DNA of 64,000 bases. Origin: Mermis nigrescens. Its lineage: Eukaryota; Nematoda; Enoplea; Mermithida; Mermithidae. Shown here in pieces: positions 41,742 to 54,637 of this stretch. Position 1 is the first letter of the stretch; each line of letters begins with the position of its first letter. Under the pieces are notes generated by a model that did not search any database, had not been told where the DNA came from, and saw only the letters and a program-made list of their open reading frames with translations. The stretch is from the NCBI GenBank assembly GCA_036768485.1, contig JAVLUZ010000822.1, forward strand, positions 307,557 through 371,556. The letters run 5' to 3'. Position numbers and translations under genes: made by a program.

Positions 41742-43203
41742 ACAAATTTAACGCATAGTCGTCGAAAAATGATGAAACAAATTCAGCTCGATCTTTTTTA
41801 TCAATTTTATATATTTTTGCCAGTCTTTCAAATTCACTGAAAAATTTCCGAATATCGGTTTTTTCACCCTGAAAAGATTTCCTAGCAGCTACAGCTATAT
41901 GCATTTGCTGTATGAAAGGGCCGCGATTAATAGCTTCAGCAACAGATGATTTATCGCGCGAAGAAGACGAAGAATCTGAATTATGGCGTGAGCGACGAGA
42001 ACTGCGACGCGAACTTTCGCTGCGGCGCGAGCGATGCGAATCTTCCTGCTGCGAAGAGCTAGAGTCCTCATCTGAAAATCTGACATGGCGCTGGCTGGCT
42101 GGCGCGACTATATTGTCCCTGATTGGCATGGATTCGTCGTTAGGATTGGCTAAATTATCGTGCGCTGAAAAATTATTGCTCCTGAAATGCGACGCGTGCT
42201 GCATGGGCGCGCTTTCCGCGTTAGAAGGAAAATACTGCAAGGGCGGCGGGTTTACAGAATGATGTTGCGTATTATTTACAGTATTAGGCACAAATTCAGG
42301 CGCTAGCTGATTTAAAGGGCGCTGCAAAAATTCTGAAAAAGTAGGCGCGTTTTCAACACTTTGCTGATTAGACGCGTGCTGTGAAGAATGCGCAAAATTA
42401 GATAAATTATCCGCAGAAAGAGGGTTTTGCACACGCTGCTCACGCATACACGACGATCTAAAATCAACAGGCATACGATCACTCATAGGTAAAATAGGCA
42501 CAGATGTTCTTTCAGACGCGAGTGTAACCTTAGGCTTAGGATTATTAATCGGAGGCCGAATGACAGGCGATGAATTATCAAACTCGGTTTCGTTATTTAC
42601 CGTCTGTTCGACACGCCGTTTCGGTAACTTGATAGGCACGTCATTAATCACGTTTTCGTCGTTATGTACTCGCAAAGACTGACTAGCCTCAGGGCGAGCA
42701 GAAAACGTAGCCGTAGACCGGTTATTAAGTTCCTCACGAATTTGGCGCAATTCTTGCGCATGCTGAAACTGCATTTTCTGAATAGTCTCAAGAATAGTCG
42801 AAAGAATTCGGTCAGAATTTGCCGAATTAGGACGAGTTTCATCCTCATTTTGCTTTTCAGATGCATTACTTTCCACATCAAAAGTTCGACTAGGTAAAAC
42901 GGCTTCGTTTTCCGTCTGATTATCATCGTTACTCGCGCGCAAGTTAAGATCATTATTAACGATCGTTGCGTCAGAATTTACTTCAATTTGCGTATCAGCA
43001 GAATTACCGGTTCCGGAATGCACACTGCCAGTAGTAGACTCGTTATCAGAAGGGATAACAGAGGTATTATGTACCGAAGGGGGTAAAATAGTGTTATCGC
43101 TCGCCAAAGAACTGGTTTGATCAGGCTGTACTGGGCGCGCAGGACGGGCTAGGGGCGGCACCTTTTTAGCTGGAGGGGTACGTAAAATTTTCTTACCACC
43201 CAT
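41695..43203 (-). CDS. Gag N-terminal part
   Basis: 502 codons from ATG 43203. N-terminus MGGKKILRTPPAKK is basic and Pro-rich; the first Met-Gly-Gly could allow myristoylation in principle. A long low-complexity region (Ser/Asn/Asp/Pro) is followed by an Arg/Ser stretch and then the capsid start (GPFIQQMHIAVAARKSF, DIRKFFSEFERLAKIYK, FFDDYALNLYEALPQE). It stops at TAA shortly after NSYTTD, in the middle of the capsid fold, whereas the continuation is in the +1 frame. No classical slippery site is visible, so this is most likely a lesion. Confidence 0.9.
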   Translation of the reverse strand: MGGKKILRTPPAKKVPPLARPARPVQPDQTSSLASDNTILPPSVHNTSVIPSDNESTTGSVHSGTGNSADTQIEVNSDATIVNNDLNLRASNDDNQTENEAVLPSRTFDVESNASEKQNEDETRPNSANSDRILSTILETIQKMQFQHAQELRQIREELNNRSTATFSARPEASQSLRVHNDENVINDVPIKLPKRRVEQTVNNETEFDNSSPVIRPPINNPKPKVTLASERTSVPILPMSDRMPVDFRSSCMREQRVQNPLSADNLSNFAHSSQHASNQQSVENAPTFSEFLQRPLNQLAPEFVPNTVNNTQHHSVNPPPLQYFPSNAESAPMQHASHFRSNNFSAHDNLANPNDESMPIRDNIVAPASQRHVRFSDEDSSSSQQEDSHRSRRSESSRRSSRRSRHNSDSSSSSRDKSSVAEAINRGPFIQQMHIAVAARKSFQGEKTDIRKFFSEFERLAKIYKIDKKDRAEFVSSFFDDYALNLYEALPQEVRNSYTTD

Positions 43204-43204
43204 T

Positions 43205-43650
43205 ATAAAAATGGAACGTTTGAAATATGAACGTTAGGTAAAAGAAAATTTTTCTCCCAAAAAATCCACTATCTGAAAATCTGAAAAAATTTTTTCGAAT
43301 TGGACCCCTCTAGGTATGGGTTTTTCCTGAAAACGTACCTCTATATGCCAAAATAGCAACGAGTACAAAAGAGAGGCACAAAAGAATTTATGAGCGTGGC
43401 GAAAGGCGAAAATATTTCGCTTAGTCGAATAGGTATATAGAGAAAAAATACCAGCGACTTTACCACAAATACAGAATTTCTTTGCCGCGAACGCTTAACT
43501 TATCTGCGCACTGCCGCGACGCGGACGATACGATAAAAATATACGAGCGAAACAATACACATTTTTAGAATGCCGAAATAAATATTTTTGGGTAAAGAAA
43601 ATATTATGTATTAATTTAAATGATGACAGACACCGGATCGGTTGTCGCGA
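43205..43650. other. Retrotransposon 5' leader
   Basis: Between PBS and gag ATG. About 450 bp of AT-rich sequence with no conserved frame; would hold the packaging region. Confidence 0.6.
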
Positions 43651-43654
43651 GCAA

Positions 43655-43671
43655 CCTTAAGGGGGAAACTC
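43655..43671 (-). other. Candidate primer-binding site
   Basis: On the - strand the 5' LTR end CTAAGTTACA is followed by one G and then TGGAGTTTCCCCC. A TGG start matches the CCA end of a tRNA; I cannot name the tRNA. Confidence 0.6.
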
Positions 43672-43672
43672 C

Positions 43673-45171
43673 ACTGTAACTTAGGTGGGTTCCGTCCGCC
43701 TTCGAGTTATTGGAGTATCTTAGCGCGCGCAAACGAGTTGGCTGATTCAGCACTTGAAGTATGTACGGATAAATAAACTGACAGCACGCCGTCAGAGAAG
43801 ATACCCAACACACAACAACTACGAAAGCAGCGAACCCCCGTAAGTACCTTCGGGATTTACCTAAGTACCTATGCTACACCTAGCGCTGGTCAAGAAGCTG
43901 CGGTAAAAACCTGCACTCTTCCAAGCTGACCCTGAATACAAACTACCTAAAATCTCCACGGACGTAATTGGTCCGGTACCTATGGAGAAAAAGGGAAGGA
44001 GATGCCGACCGCAGATCTTAACCAGGGGTAATTAGATAATCCCGGTATTCGCCCTAGGTCCTTAGACCTTTTTAGACCAAAAGAGTAATTTTTCGCGAAA
44101 AGAATTGAAAGGGTTTCGCACTAGATTACCTATGGCGAAACTACTTACGATTTCTGGTTCCAACAGCACTCTGTACTTAAAACACAACAACAAAGAGCTC
44201 TATTCCGGGCTGTCATCTACTATAAAAATTATGTAATAATTTTTATAGATTTTTGGATTGAAAAAGGAATTATGAATTTTGCACAAAACGATAAATAAAA
44301 ACTTTACCCAACGAAATCCGGCAAGAAATAAAGCTATGGCCGGCCTGATCCCAATTCCTGACTGCTTGCGATATAATGCACCCCTAAGCAGTGGATTTTT
44401 GTGCTTTTACCGAATTAAAACAATGAACAACAAATGGCGCTAATATAGTCGAAGATGACACGCCGCAAAAGCAAAAGCCAAACTGGCACCAACCAACTAA
44501 TAATCCTCAGGGGGATTGGCCCACAGTAATAGAAGAAGAAATTATTGTAAAATGTGTTTATGACAAAAATTGTGTGCTACTTGCACATAGATTTTCCAGG
44601 TCTCCGCACAGGCTCAACGTGAATAGCGGTCATGTCGCCTATGTTTTAAATGTGAAAAGTGATAGGGGACTTGTGGGGTGTTCCACAGTAAAAAGGTCGC
44701 ATCATAGTATCCCTCGCGACCACACCTGGGCGTGGGGTTTGGGGGTATGCACCCCCCAGAAACCAAAATACCCCCCAGAAATCAAAATACCCCCCCAGAA
44801 TTCAATTTTTGAAAATTTTTTTTCGTTTTTTTTCGCAATTTTTTGATGCCAATGGATAGTGCTTGATGAGAAACGTCGAAAAATGGTGTTTTTTATCGCC
44901 ATACCACCATTTTTAAGGCCATTTTTCGACCTTCAAAAAATCTTGCACCCCCCCAGAATTTTCTTGCTGCCCACGTATGCTCGCGACACCTAGCGACAAG
45001 AGTCCAACCAATTGACACTGCGTGGTCGGAATGCCTCGCATGTCTATATCGTCGATCTGAAATTATGGCTGGGTCGCCAAAGTGGAAACGCACGACCGGA
45101 TGGTTTGAATTGGCGCACTAAGGTGCGCAAAGGCCGTACATGTAACGGCTCGTGTAGATACACTATCTACA
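43673..45171 (-). repeat. 5' LTR (right)
   Basis: 1,499 bp with the same ends as 30944-32438. Differs by scattered substitutions and 1-2-bp indels (e.g. ATAGAAGG versus GGGAAGG) and by its own 259-bp MITE at 44721-44979, at a different place from the MITE in the other LTR. Confidence 0.95.
44721..44979. mobile_element. hAT-like MITE in the 5' LTR
   Basis: CACACCTGGGCGTGGGG ... GCTGCCCACGTATG, flanked by a perfect 8-bp duplication CTCGCGAC (44713-44720, 44980-44987). The empty site is in the other LTR near 32250. A few percent diverged from its sister at 30966-31230. A third, more diverged relative is at 62583-62824. Confidence 0.93.
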
Positions 45172-45181
45172 CTAGCGCTAT

Positions 45182-45213
45182 CGCGCTACCTATGATATAT
45201 CATAGGTAGCGCG
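45182..45213. repeat. 32-bp perfect palindrome
   Basis: CGCGCTACCTATGATA followed by its exact reverse complement. It is the head-to-head junction of two GTGTAAAG repeats: the left half is the start of the reversed copy that continues at 30943, the right half the start of the forward copy. Confidence 0.9.
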
Positions 45214-47242
45214 TTAGCAGCGTACTCTGCATATACTTGGGTACCCCCAACACCTGGGCACTCCCCCCTACAGCTATAACGGGACACTTCTGGAAGGTGC
45301 GGTTTTTTTTAAAAGAAAGATAATAAAAAAATTCGCTGCCCGTGTTTTTTTGTTTTTCTTGAAACTCAAAATTGACTGTGTAAAGAAGGTGTAAAGTTTT
45401 TGTGTAACGTTATAACATAGGACAAATTTTGGGACCTTTTTACTGCGGCATGTGGACAACTGAGCATTGATGACTCGAAGGATTGAACAGAATATGATAA
45501 TAGAGGGATGAATTCTACAGATGACACTTTTTTTGTTTTTTGAAATTCGCATTATTTATCGAACGGCAGTGTAAAGAGTGCGAAAATCTGGGGGTGAAAA
45601 AGCACTTTTTGGTCGAGTTTTCAACCTTCCTATGTCCGATACTAACTCCGGTTATGAGGTTTTTAAAATGTTTTCTGACAGAAATGTAGAGCGGATCAAG
45701 GGCTACATTCTGCTTATAAGCAAAGTCTTCTATGCTCTATGGTGAGTTAGATCCTGGGGTTTAAAGTTTACACTCTAGTGGATGGTGTAAAAAAACGGAT
45801 TTTTAACTAAGATTTCTCTGCCAAATTTTTTCCGCTTATGAGTCAGTGCAAATCGAAGACAGCATTAATAAAGTGCCTCACAGGGGCTAAACATCGCAGC
45901 AAACCGCATTTAAAAAAACGCAATATTGAGTTATTTATGGGGGTGTAAAGTTCGAAATCAGAGGTAAAAAATGGGCTAAAAAACACGTTTTTTCCGAAGT
46001 TTGATTGATAAATCATGCCAAATAATTTTTGCAACAGAATTTTGGCACACAGGAATGTACTACGATTTAAAAGCTACAAATTGTACCAAACCGAATTTCT
46101 TTAAACTCAATGGGGAGTTCGGTACGGAATTTTAAAGTTTACAGTGTTCTAAATGATGGAAAATACGTTTTTGTTGCGTTTTTTGTTCGCCACTTTCTCC
46201 GTCCAGAAGTCGGGATAAGTCTAATAGAATAAAAATAAAGTGCTTTATATCGGGTGCATGTCAAAGCAAATTGTCTATACATTAATATTTAGCGAGTGTA
46301 AAGTCAAAAATTTGGAGTTTTAAATGCGTTTCTGTCTTGTTTTTTCTGCCTGCTTCTCCGGTTACGAGTCAGGGACACGTTTATCAAGTCTAGAAATGGA
46401 CCAGGAATCAAATTTGATATGCCAGTCTGGCGAATATGTTTACACTCTACGGTGTTGTAAAGTAGTTTACACCAATTGTTAGTTTGCCCATAGAACATTA
46501 TGTAGACTTAATTTTTTCATAAATATTAATCGTAATATCGGAACAATATCAAAATTACGAATCTGACTAAAATCTTCTTTACACTAGGTGTTTACATGAA
46601 GTTTACATTACATATATATTTATCTTCGTTTTTGAGCATTCCTGAAACCTAATTTTTTCTTGGAGCCTAGAAGTTTTCAAAGGATCAAATGTGAGACGTC
46701 ACGTAGGCGCGTTTGTTTACATCCAACAGTGATGTAAAGTAGTTTACAATAATTGTTTATATGTCCTCAGACCATTGTAGAGACATAATTTTTTTCATGA
46801 ATGTTGATCAAAATATCCGAGTAGTTTTTACACTGCATGTTAGCCTTTGTTCTAGAGCATTGCAAAAATCGAAATTTCTTCCTGAGATATAAAAATTTAC
46901 AGGGAATGAAATATATACGTCAATTGGGCGCGCTTGCTTACACTCAGCAGTATTGCAAAGTGGTTTAAACCTAATGTTTATTGTCTTTAAAACATTATGG
47001 AGACTCATTTTTCCATAAATGTTGAAAGAAATATCGGAGCAATATCAAAATTACGAATCCGACTAAAATATTCTTTACGCTATGTGTTTGTGTAAAGTTT
47101 ACGTTACGTGTTAACCCTAATTCGATAGACTTGCAGGAGACTTTGTAACTGAAGTCAAGAAATTTTCAAGGATTCATATGTGAGACATCAATTAAGTGAG
47201 TTTGTTTACCCTCAAAAGTAATCTAAAAGTGATTTAAAAATA
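45199..47242 (+). repeat. GTGTAAAG repeat, copy 2 (first of tandem pair)
   Basis: Head TAGGTAGCGCGTTAGCAGCG, GCTATAACGGGACACTTCTGG, GGTGCGGTTTTTTTT, then at least six degenerate units carrying CTCCG(C/T)..(T)ATGAGTC-type and GTGTAAAGTTTACA-type motifs. From 45234 it is repeated almost perfectly 2,009 bp on. Small - strand frames (60-92 codons) occur identically in both tandem copies but look like repeat sequence, not genes. Confidence 0.85.
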
Positions 47243-50200
47243 ATATACTTGGGTACCCCCAACACCTGGGCACTCCCCCTACAGCTATAACGGGACACTT
47301 CTGGAAGGTGCGGTTTTTTTTAAAAGAAAGATAATAAAAAAATTCGCTGCCCGTGTTTTTTTGTTTTTCTTGAAACTCAAAATTGACTGTGTAAAGAAGG
47401 TGTAAAGTTTTTGTGTAACGTTATAACATAGGACAAATTTTGGGACCTTTTTACTGCGGCATGTGGACAACTGAGTATTGATGACTCGAAGGATTGAACA
47501 GAATATAATAATAGAGGGATGAATTCTACAGATAACACTTTTTTTGTTTTTTGAAATTCGCATTATTTATTGAACGGCAGTGTAAAGAGTGCGAAAATCT
47601 GGGGGTGAAAAAGCACTTTTTGGTCGAGTTTTCAACCTTCCTATGTCCGATACTAACTCCGGTTATGAGGTTTTTAAAATGTTTTCTGACAGAAATGTAG
47701 AGCGGATCAAGGGCTACATTCTGCATATAAGCAAAGTCTTGTATTCTCTATGGTGAGTTAGATCCTGGGGTTTAAAGTTTACACTCTAGTGGATGGTGTA
47801 AAAAAACGGATTTTAACTAAGATTTCTCTGCCAAATTTTTCCGCTTATGAGTCAGTGCAAATCGAAGACAGCATTAATAAAGTGCCTCACAGGGGCTAAA
47901 CATCGCAGCAAACCGCATTTAAAAAAACGCAATATTGAGTTATTTATGGGGGTGTAAAGTTCGAAATCAGAGGTAAAAAATGGGCTAAAAAACACGTTTT
48001 TTCCGAAGTTTGATTGATAAATCATGCCAAATAATTTTTGCAACAGAATTTTGGCACACAGGAATGTACTACGATTTAAAAGCTACAAATTGTACCAAAC
48101 CGAATTTCTTTAAACTCAGTGGGGAGTTCGGTACGGAATTTTAAAGTTTACAGTGTTCTAAATGATGGAAAATACGTTTTTGTTGCGTTTTTTGTTCGCC
48201 ACTTTCTCCGTCCAGAAGTCGGGATAAGTCTAATAGAATAAAAATAAAGTGCTTTATATCGGGTGCATGTCAAAGCAAATTGTCTATACATTAATATTTA
48301 GCGAGTGTAAAGTCAAAAATTTGGAGTTTTAAATGCGTTTCTGTCTTGTTTTTTCTGCCTGCTTCTCCGGTTACGAGTCAGGGACACGTTTATCAAGTCT
48401 AGAAATGGACCAGGAATCAAATTTGATATGCCAGTCTGGCGAATATGTTTACACTCTACGGTGTTGTAAAGTAGTTTACACCAATTGTTAGTTTGCCCAT
48501 AGAACATTATGTAGACTTAATTTTTTCATAAATATTAATCGTAATATCGGAACAATATCAAAATTACGAATCTGACTAAAATCTTCTTTACACTAGGTGT
48601 TTACATGAAGTTTACACTACATATATATTTATCTTCGTTTTTGAGCATTCCTGAAACCTAATTTTTTCTTGGAGCCTAGAAGTTTTCAAAGGATCAAATG
48701 TGAGACGTCACGTAGGCGCGTTTGTTTACATCCAACAGTGATGTAAAGTAGTTTACAATAATTGTTTATATGTCCTCAGACCATTGTAGAGACATAATTT
48801 TTTCATGAATGTTGATCATAATATCCGAGTAATTTTTTACACTGCATGTTAGCCTTTGTTCTAGAGCATTGCAAAAATCGAAATTTTTTCCTGAGATATA
48901 AAAATTTACAGGGAATGAAATATATACGTCAATTGGGCGCGCTTGCTTACACTCAGCAGTATTGCAAAGTGGTTTAAACCTAATGTTTATTGTCTTTAAA
49001 ACATTATGGAGACTCATTTTTCCATAAATGTTGAAAGAAATATCGGAGCAATATCAAAATTACGAATCCGACTAAAATATTCTTTACGCTATGTGTTTGT
49101 GTAAAGTTTACGTTACGTGTTAACCCTAATTCGATAGACTTGCAGAGACTTTGTAACTGAAGTCAAGAAATTTTCAAGGATTCATATGTGAGACATCAAT
49201 TAAGTGAGTTTGTTTACCCTCAAAAGTAATCTAAAGTGATTTAAAAATTATGTTCAAGTGTCCTTAGATCATTGAAGAGATGTAATTTTGTCTTAAATGG
49301 GTTGCATTAAAGTTAAATCTTTCTTAGCCGTGTTTATAATATGTTTCACAAAATCTTGCACATGGAGAGCTATCGTTTAATTGATGTAAATTGCCTGCAA
49401 AAGTGGTTTAAAATGAACCAGCAATCACACTACTGTGCACAGAAGTCGACAAAGATATGCAGCTTTATTGTAATCATGTACATTAATAAGCCGTAAACTG
49501 TTAGTATTCTCTACACCTAGTAGTTGTGTAAAGTTTGCACTATTCATTTGTTGTTAATATGTAGTCTATACTACAAATTTATTTTACTACCAAATCAAAG
49601 CGTTAGTGTTCCTTACATTTGATATTTGCGTGAAGTTTTTGAATTTTTGCCGAAAATCTTTGCCTTCTAATTTACCAACATCCCGCCTTTTCCATTTTCT
49701 TGAAGTTTAAAATCTTTTATAATTCTCTCATAATTTAATGGTAGGTTTTAACTTTAAGTTTCTCTTGGTTTACAACTCTCGCTTAGCAAGCTCATTTTTC
49801 AAAACTTTTTCATAGTGATCAGATTAGTTGCGTTTAGTTTGGAATTGGTGGACGGTCGTTATTTTATTACACGGCTTAAATAAACCAAGTGACTATCTTT
49901 TGATTATTTTCTTCATCGCAAATTCAAACACCCAATTTTCAATTTGAAAATTGACCCAATTTTCAATTTGAAAATTGATCCAATTTTCAATTTGAAAATT
50001 GAAAATTGGGTATTTTCAATTTCAAAAAGTCACAACACATTGTGCTTGTGTATTGATTGAGTGAGGATTTGCAATGTGAATTCGTTGGTTAAATTTTTGT
50101 GCTTGATTATAAGTGAACTGCACATTAAGAAGAAATAACTTAATGCAGTTTTAATTTGAAAATGGATGGTGTCAATAAGGTTGTCTTGTTTAAAAAGGAT

Positions 50201-50322
50201 AATGCTGATGTTAAGAACAATATTGTTTTCCGCGTTCTTGGACTGTTGTCATTATTATGGCATGTTACTGATTGTGTTTACTGACTGATGTACTGAAATC
50301 ACGCTAATTAAAAGTAGTGTAC
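47243..50322 (+). repeat. GTGTAAAG repeat, copy 3 with complete tail
   Basis: 47243-49250 duplicates 45234-47240. Beyond it the sequence continues with the tail absent from copy 2: GTAAAGTTTGCACTATT units, four AATTTTCAATTTGAAAATTG units (49930-50015), then GGTTGTCTTGTTTAAAAAGG and the junction GTGTAC|TAGCAAAG at 50322. The same tail is in copies 1 and (reversed) 19137. Confidence 0.8.
49928..50018. repeat. AATTTTCAATTTGAAAATTG short palindromic tandem
   Basis: Three to four tandem copies of a 24-bp unit containing the near-palindrome CAATTTTCAATTTGAAAATT. Could fold as alternative hairpins. Part of the GTGTAAAG repeat tail. Confidence 0.9.
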
Positions 50323-51339
<1,017 letters not shown>

Positions 51340-52511
51340 AAATGATGCTGTTTCTGCACTTGAAATTGTTTTAAAATATCGCGACCAAAAAATAGCTTCC
51401 AGGTCGCCGAGAAAGTATGTGTATGTCATTAATATGTATTGTCCGGCGCAAAGCGTCGGAAAAATTTGAGAAATTGTGATCACTGACGCCCAAAAATCAT
51501 AGCAATTACATATCCATTGTTTATCTCGCCAATTACGTTTATTGTTAGTTTAAGCGCTATCATTAAAGTTAAGCAAGATATTACATTTACACATTTATAT
51601 ACTTCAGGAGCTTCCGATTTTATTTAATACTGTACAATTTAATAGCGCTGCAAGCATGTAGCTTTGTTGCTACTGTTTTTTTGGTCGATATTTATGGGTC
51701 TTGTTTAGTGATCGACCGGGGCCCCGGCCCCGGCCCCGGTAATCCCCGGCCATTTTTCAGCATCCCCGGCCCCGGCCGGGGCAAGGTCAAAAAATGGCCG
51801 GGGCCGGGGAAAAATTTAGTGTAATTCGTATTTTGTACAGGCTGTGATACTGGCACTTATTTATCAATGAGCAAGTGTTAATTTTGAGAACTGTACTGAT
51901 TAGAACATATGTATACTTACTTAGTCCTTGTTATAACTTTGTTACTGTGTATAAATGAGCTTTTACTGAATAAATGTTCAGGAAAATCTGCATGTTTTCG
52001 ATTCCTCCATTTAAGTTATTTAAACTAAATGCTACTTTTAACTCATTCATTCATAGCTATGGCTAAAAGATTTAGAATTGACAAATACGTTCTATTTCTA
52101 GCTGGAAATTGTACGTTTTCAACAAAGTATTTTTACAAAAAACACTTTTACATTTAATTGAATGGGAACCGCGTGCTTTAAAACGCGTTTCTTGTGTAAT
52201 AGTTATCACGATGGAGATTAATTATATGCGAATGTAAACTATGCTGCAGAATTAGGTCCGATCCGATAAACTAAATATGTATCAAATAGTTTCCTAAGGT
52301 CCAGAGTTGAGGTAGGGGTGAAATCCCAAATTGGAGGACCAGAAAATTAAGTGGTGGACTATTATTAGCCGACTCTATTTCGTTGTACGAGCTTCTTGTG
52401 CTTGTACAAAGATCTCCGAAAAGGTCTTTGTATGAGCTAACAAATTTTTGTAGCTATATTAAGTAAATATATTTTTAAACATACACATTTTCGTATACTA
52501 TCAGTATGTGA

Positions 52512-52961
52512 CAGTGTTTTTTTTGTACAATGTACCTTTGTATATACATGAACAAAGATGGTCCCCAAAAGACTTTGTACATTTTGTACACACAAATCTT
52601 TGGTTACTATAATATGGTACAGTGGCGATTTTAGTGTGGTAAAACAGGGTCTTTTGACTTTTGATTGTATATTTTAGCTAATTTCTGGGTTTCTAACGCC
52701 AAAAATTACTTAAATTGTCTTAAAAGGGCTCGAGGCGCCTAAAAATTTGACATTTTTTCATTCTTAATACAAATTTTGCCATTTTAAAGATATGTAGAAC
52801 AGACAATTTTTCATATCGGAGCGCAGCGCCGAAAGTTTTCTCGGAATTTTACACCTTTTTTCAGTTTTTATCTTCCTAAAAATTTTTGTACATTTACAAA
52901 GATAGTCCTGAAAAGTCTTTGTACATCGGGAAAAATCTTTGGCGAATACAAAAAAACACTG
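52512..52961. mobile_element. hAT-like MITE, short form, with adjacent partial copy
   Basis: CAGTGTTTTTTTTGTACAATG to ACAAAAAAACACTG. Directly followed by TTTTGTACATGCAAATTTTT, an inner piece of a second copy (to about 53110); another end piece is at 53303-53420 (ACGGTCTTTTTGTATTCG). No target duplication visible. Confidence 0.8.
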
Positions 52962-53529
52962 TTTTGTACATGCAAATTTTTGCATACTTCAATATGGTAC
53001 AGTAACGATTTCAGTGTGGTAGTAGAACATAGTTTTTCGACCTTTAGTAGTGTATTTGGCTAATTTTTGGTTTCTGAATATTTGACATTTTTCCATTTTT
53101 CCATTCTAAGCGCAGTGTTGCTTATTACAAGATTTAATTCGCATATTACAATTTTTGTAATATTTCTCATTTTTGTAGTACAAGTTGTTTAAGCTTTCTC
53201 AGTCGAGTTTTATGTGTGAATTCCATCAGAAGCTCATAAAAATTTCGGCACTTCGCGCCGAACTATCAACTAAATTCATGCCGAATTATCACATTTAGAA
53301 GCACGGTCTTTTTGTATTCGAGGAAGATTTTTGCTGATGTACATAGACGTTTCAGGACCGTCTTTGTACATGTACAAAGATTTTTGAAGAACAAAAACTG
53401 TAAAAAGGTGTAGAATTCCTTATTGAAAATTCTACCATTTTAAAGATTTTCAAAGAGGGTGGGGGTAAGCGGCTGCAAAATGGAGCCGCTTACCCCCTTC
53501 CCCTGAAAATAGCCGAGGAATATACATGT

Positions 53530-53755
53530 GACAGAGGATTTGGGCCATCCCCCATCTCCGCTTTGAAGCCCCGAACTTCCTTAAAAGTCAGAAAATATTC
53601 AACCACCCTCCCCCATTTTTTGGCGAAAGCCTGTGCTTTTTTGGCTATTTTTATGTGTTTTTACCATTTTTGATCCAGTCGCTAACCCCCTCCTTCTAAA
53701 ATTGGCGCGGGACCCCTACCCTAGATTTCCAGCCGTTACATGTAGGTATACTGAG
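53530..53755. repeat. Repeat family I, inverted copy
   Basis: Reverse-complement of the pattern at 10731: CCCCATCTCCGC..AAAGTCAGAAAATATT..CCCATTTTTTGGCG..TTTTTACCATTTTTGATCC..GCGGGACCCC. Confidence 0.55.
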
Positions 53756-54637
53756 GGAACCTCATAAAATTTTAAGCGATTACATGCATGTTTTATAGTG
53801 ATAGTTTATCTATTTACTCTAGCTCACATAATAAAATAATGTATCACTTCGTGAAATTCTAATAGTTAGGTACACTTTTGCCATACTAAAAAATTAAGTT
53901 CAAAAAATTCAAAAGGTTTTCACCAAAAATCGTCTGACAGTGACTTGTGTCTTGGACCCTGAGGGGTAATACCCCTCCCCCATATGGGAATGTGTGATGT
54001 CTCATTTATTACATCCAATACCTATTGCATCCAATTGCTACAGCAGCAGTAGCCGTAGCTAAGATTCGAATGATACAGAGTGTGCTAATAGCAGCAACAT
54101 AGACCTTATTGATGATTCAGACAATGAAACACTAGACTAAATTTGTTTCTTGTGACATAAATAGTAATAAAACTTGATATGAAAAGCCATTTACTACTGA
54201 ATGGAGCAATCGCTCATTATTTCTTTCCTATGCCCCCCACCCCAAGTATGTGTCATGCAATAATATTTTCCTTGTCTGACCCCGGCCAGCCCCGGCCCCG
54301 GCCCTGGCCCCGGGCCCAGGCCGGGGCCGAGGATCTGTTTCCAGCCCCGGCCCCGGCCAAAAAAGTCGCCCCGGTCGATCACTAGTTCCCAGCGCATCGC
54401 GCCGATTGCAGCACTTTTATCGACAACCTACTCTGGAACTTTACTATAATTGAAAATCCTCATCTACTGAACGGTTTTGATCAGTATGATCTTATCTTCT
54501 GCAAGGATTTTGCCCAATTTTTGTAACACGAAAATGTTTTTGGAGGTAAAATTTCAAAATTTTTCCGACGCTTCGCGCCGAAAATGATTTGTTTTTTAAT
54601 TGCTAACGTTATTTAGGCCTGCGCCACGTCAATTCTA

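Larger units (their letters stand above)
30944..45171 (-). mobile_element. Ty3/gypsy LTR retrotransposon with extra ORF3
   Basis: 14.2-kb element read on the - strand: 5' LTR 43673-45171, PBS, gag, protease, RT, RNase H, integrase, an additional exonuclease-like coding region, PPT, 3' LTR 30944-32438. RT before RNase H before integrase is the Ty3/gypsy order. The LTRs are almost the same apart from point and 1-2-bp differences and separately inserted MITEs, so the element is not brand new. Lesions: gag frameshift (~41700), TAG in RT (39004), frameshift (~38866), TAA (38271), integrase frameshift (~37470), TGA in ORF3 (36176) plus further shifts. Not autonomous now. Confidence 0.96.
51707..54382. 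mobile_element. GC-ended element, 2.7 kb
   Basis: Left end AGTGATCGACCGGGGCCCCG followed by ~110 bp of CCCCGG repeats, right end inverted (CCCCGG repeats from 54284, then CCCCGGTCGATCACT at 54382). The interior is AT-rich and contains a MITE at 52512-52961, a partial MITE at 53303 and a family I copy. No coding frame; target duplication not resolved. Confidence 0.7.

Noticed and set aside
45274..47008. Identical small - strand frames in the tandem GTGTAAAG copies as genes
   Set aside because: Identity follows from the recent DNA duplication; the frames are repeat sequence without starts, splice sites or resemblance.
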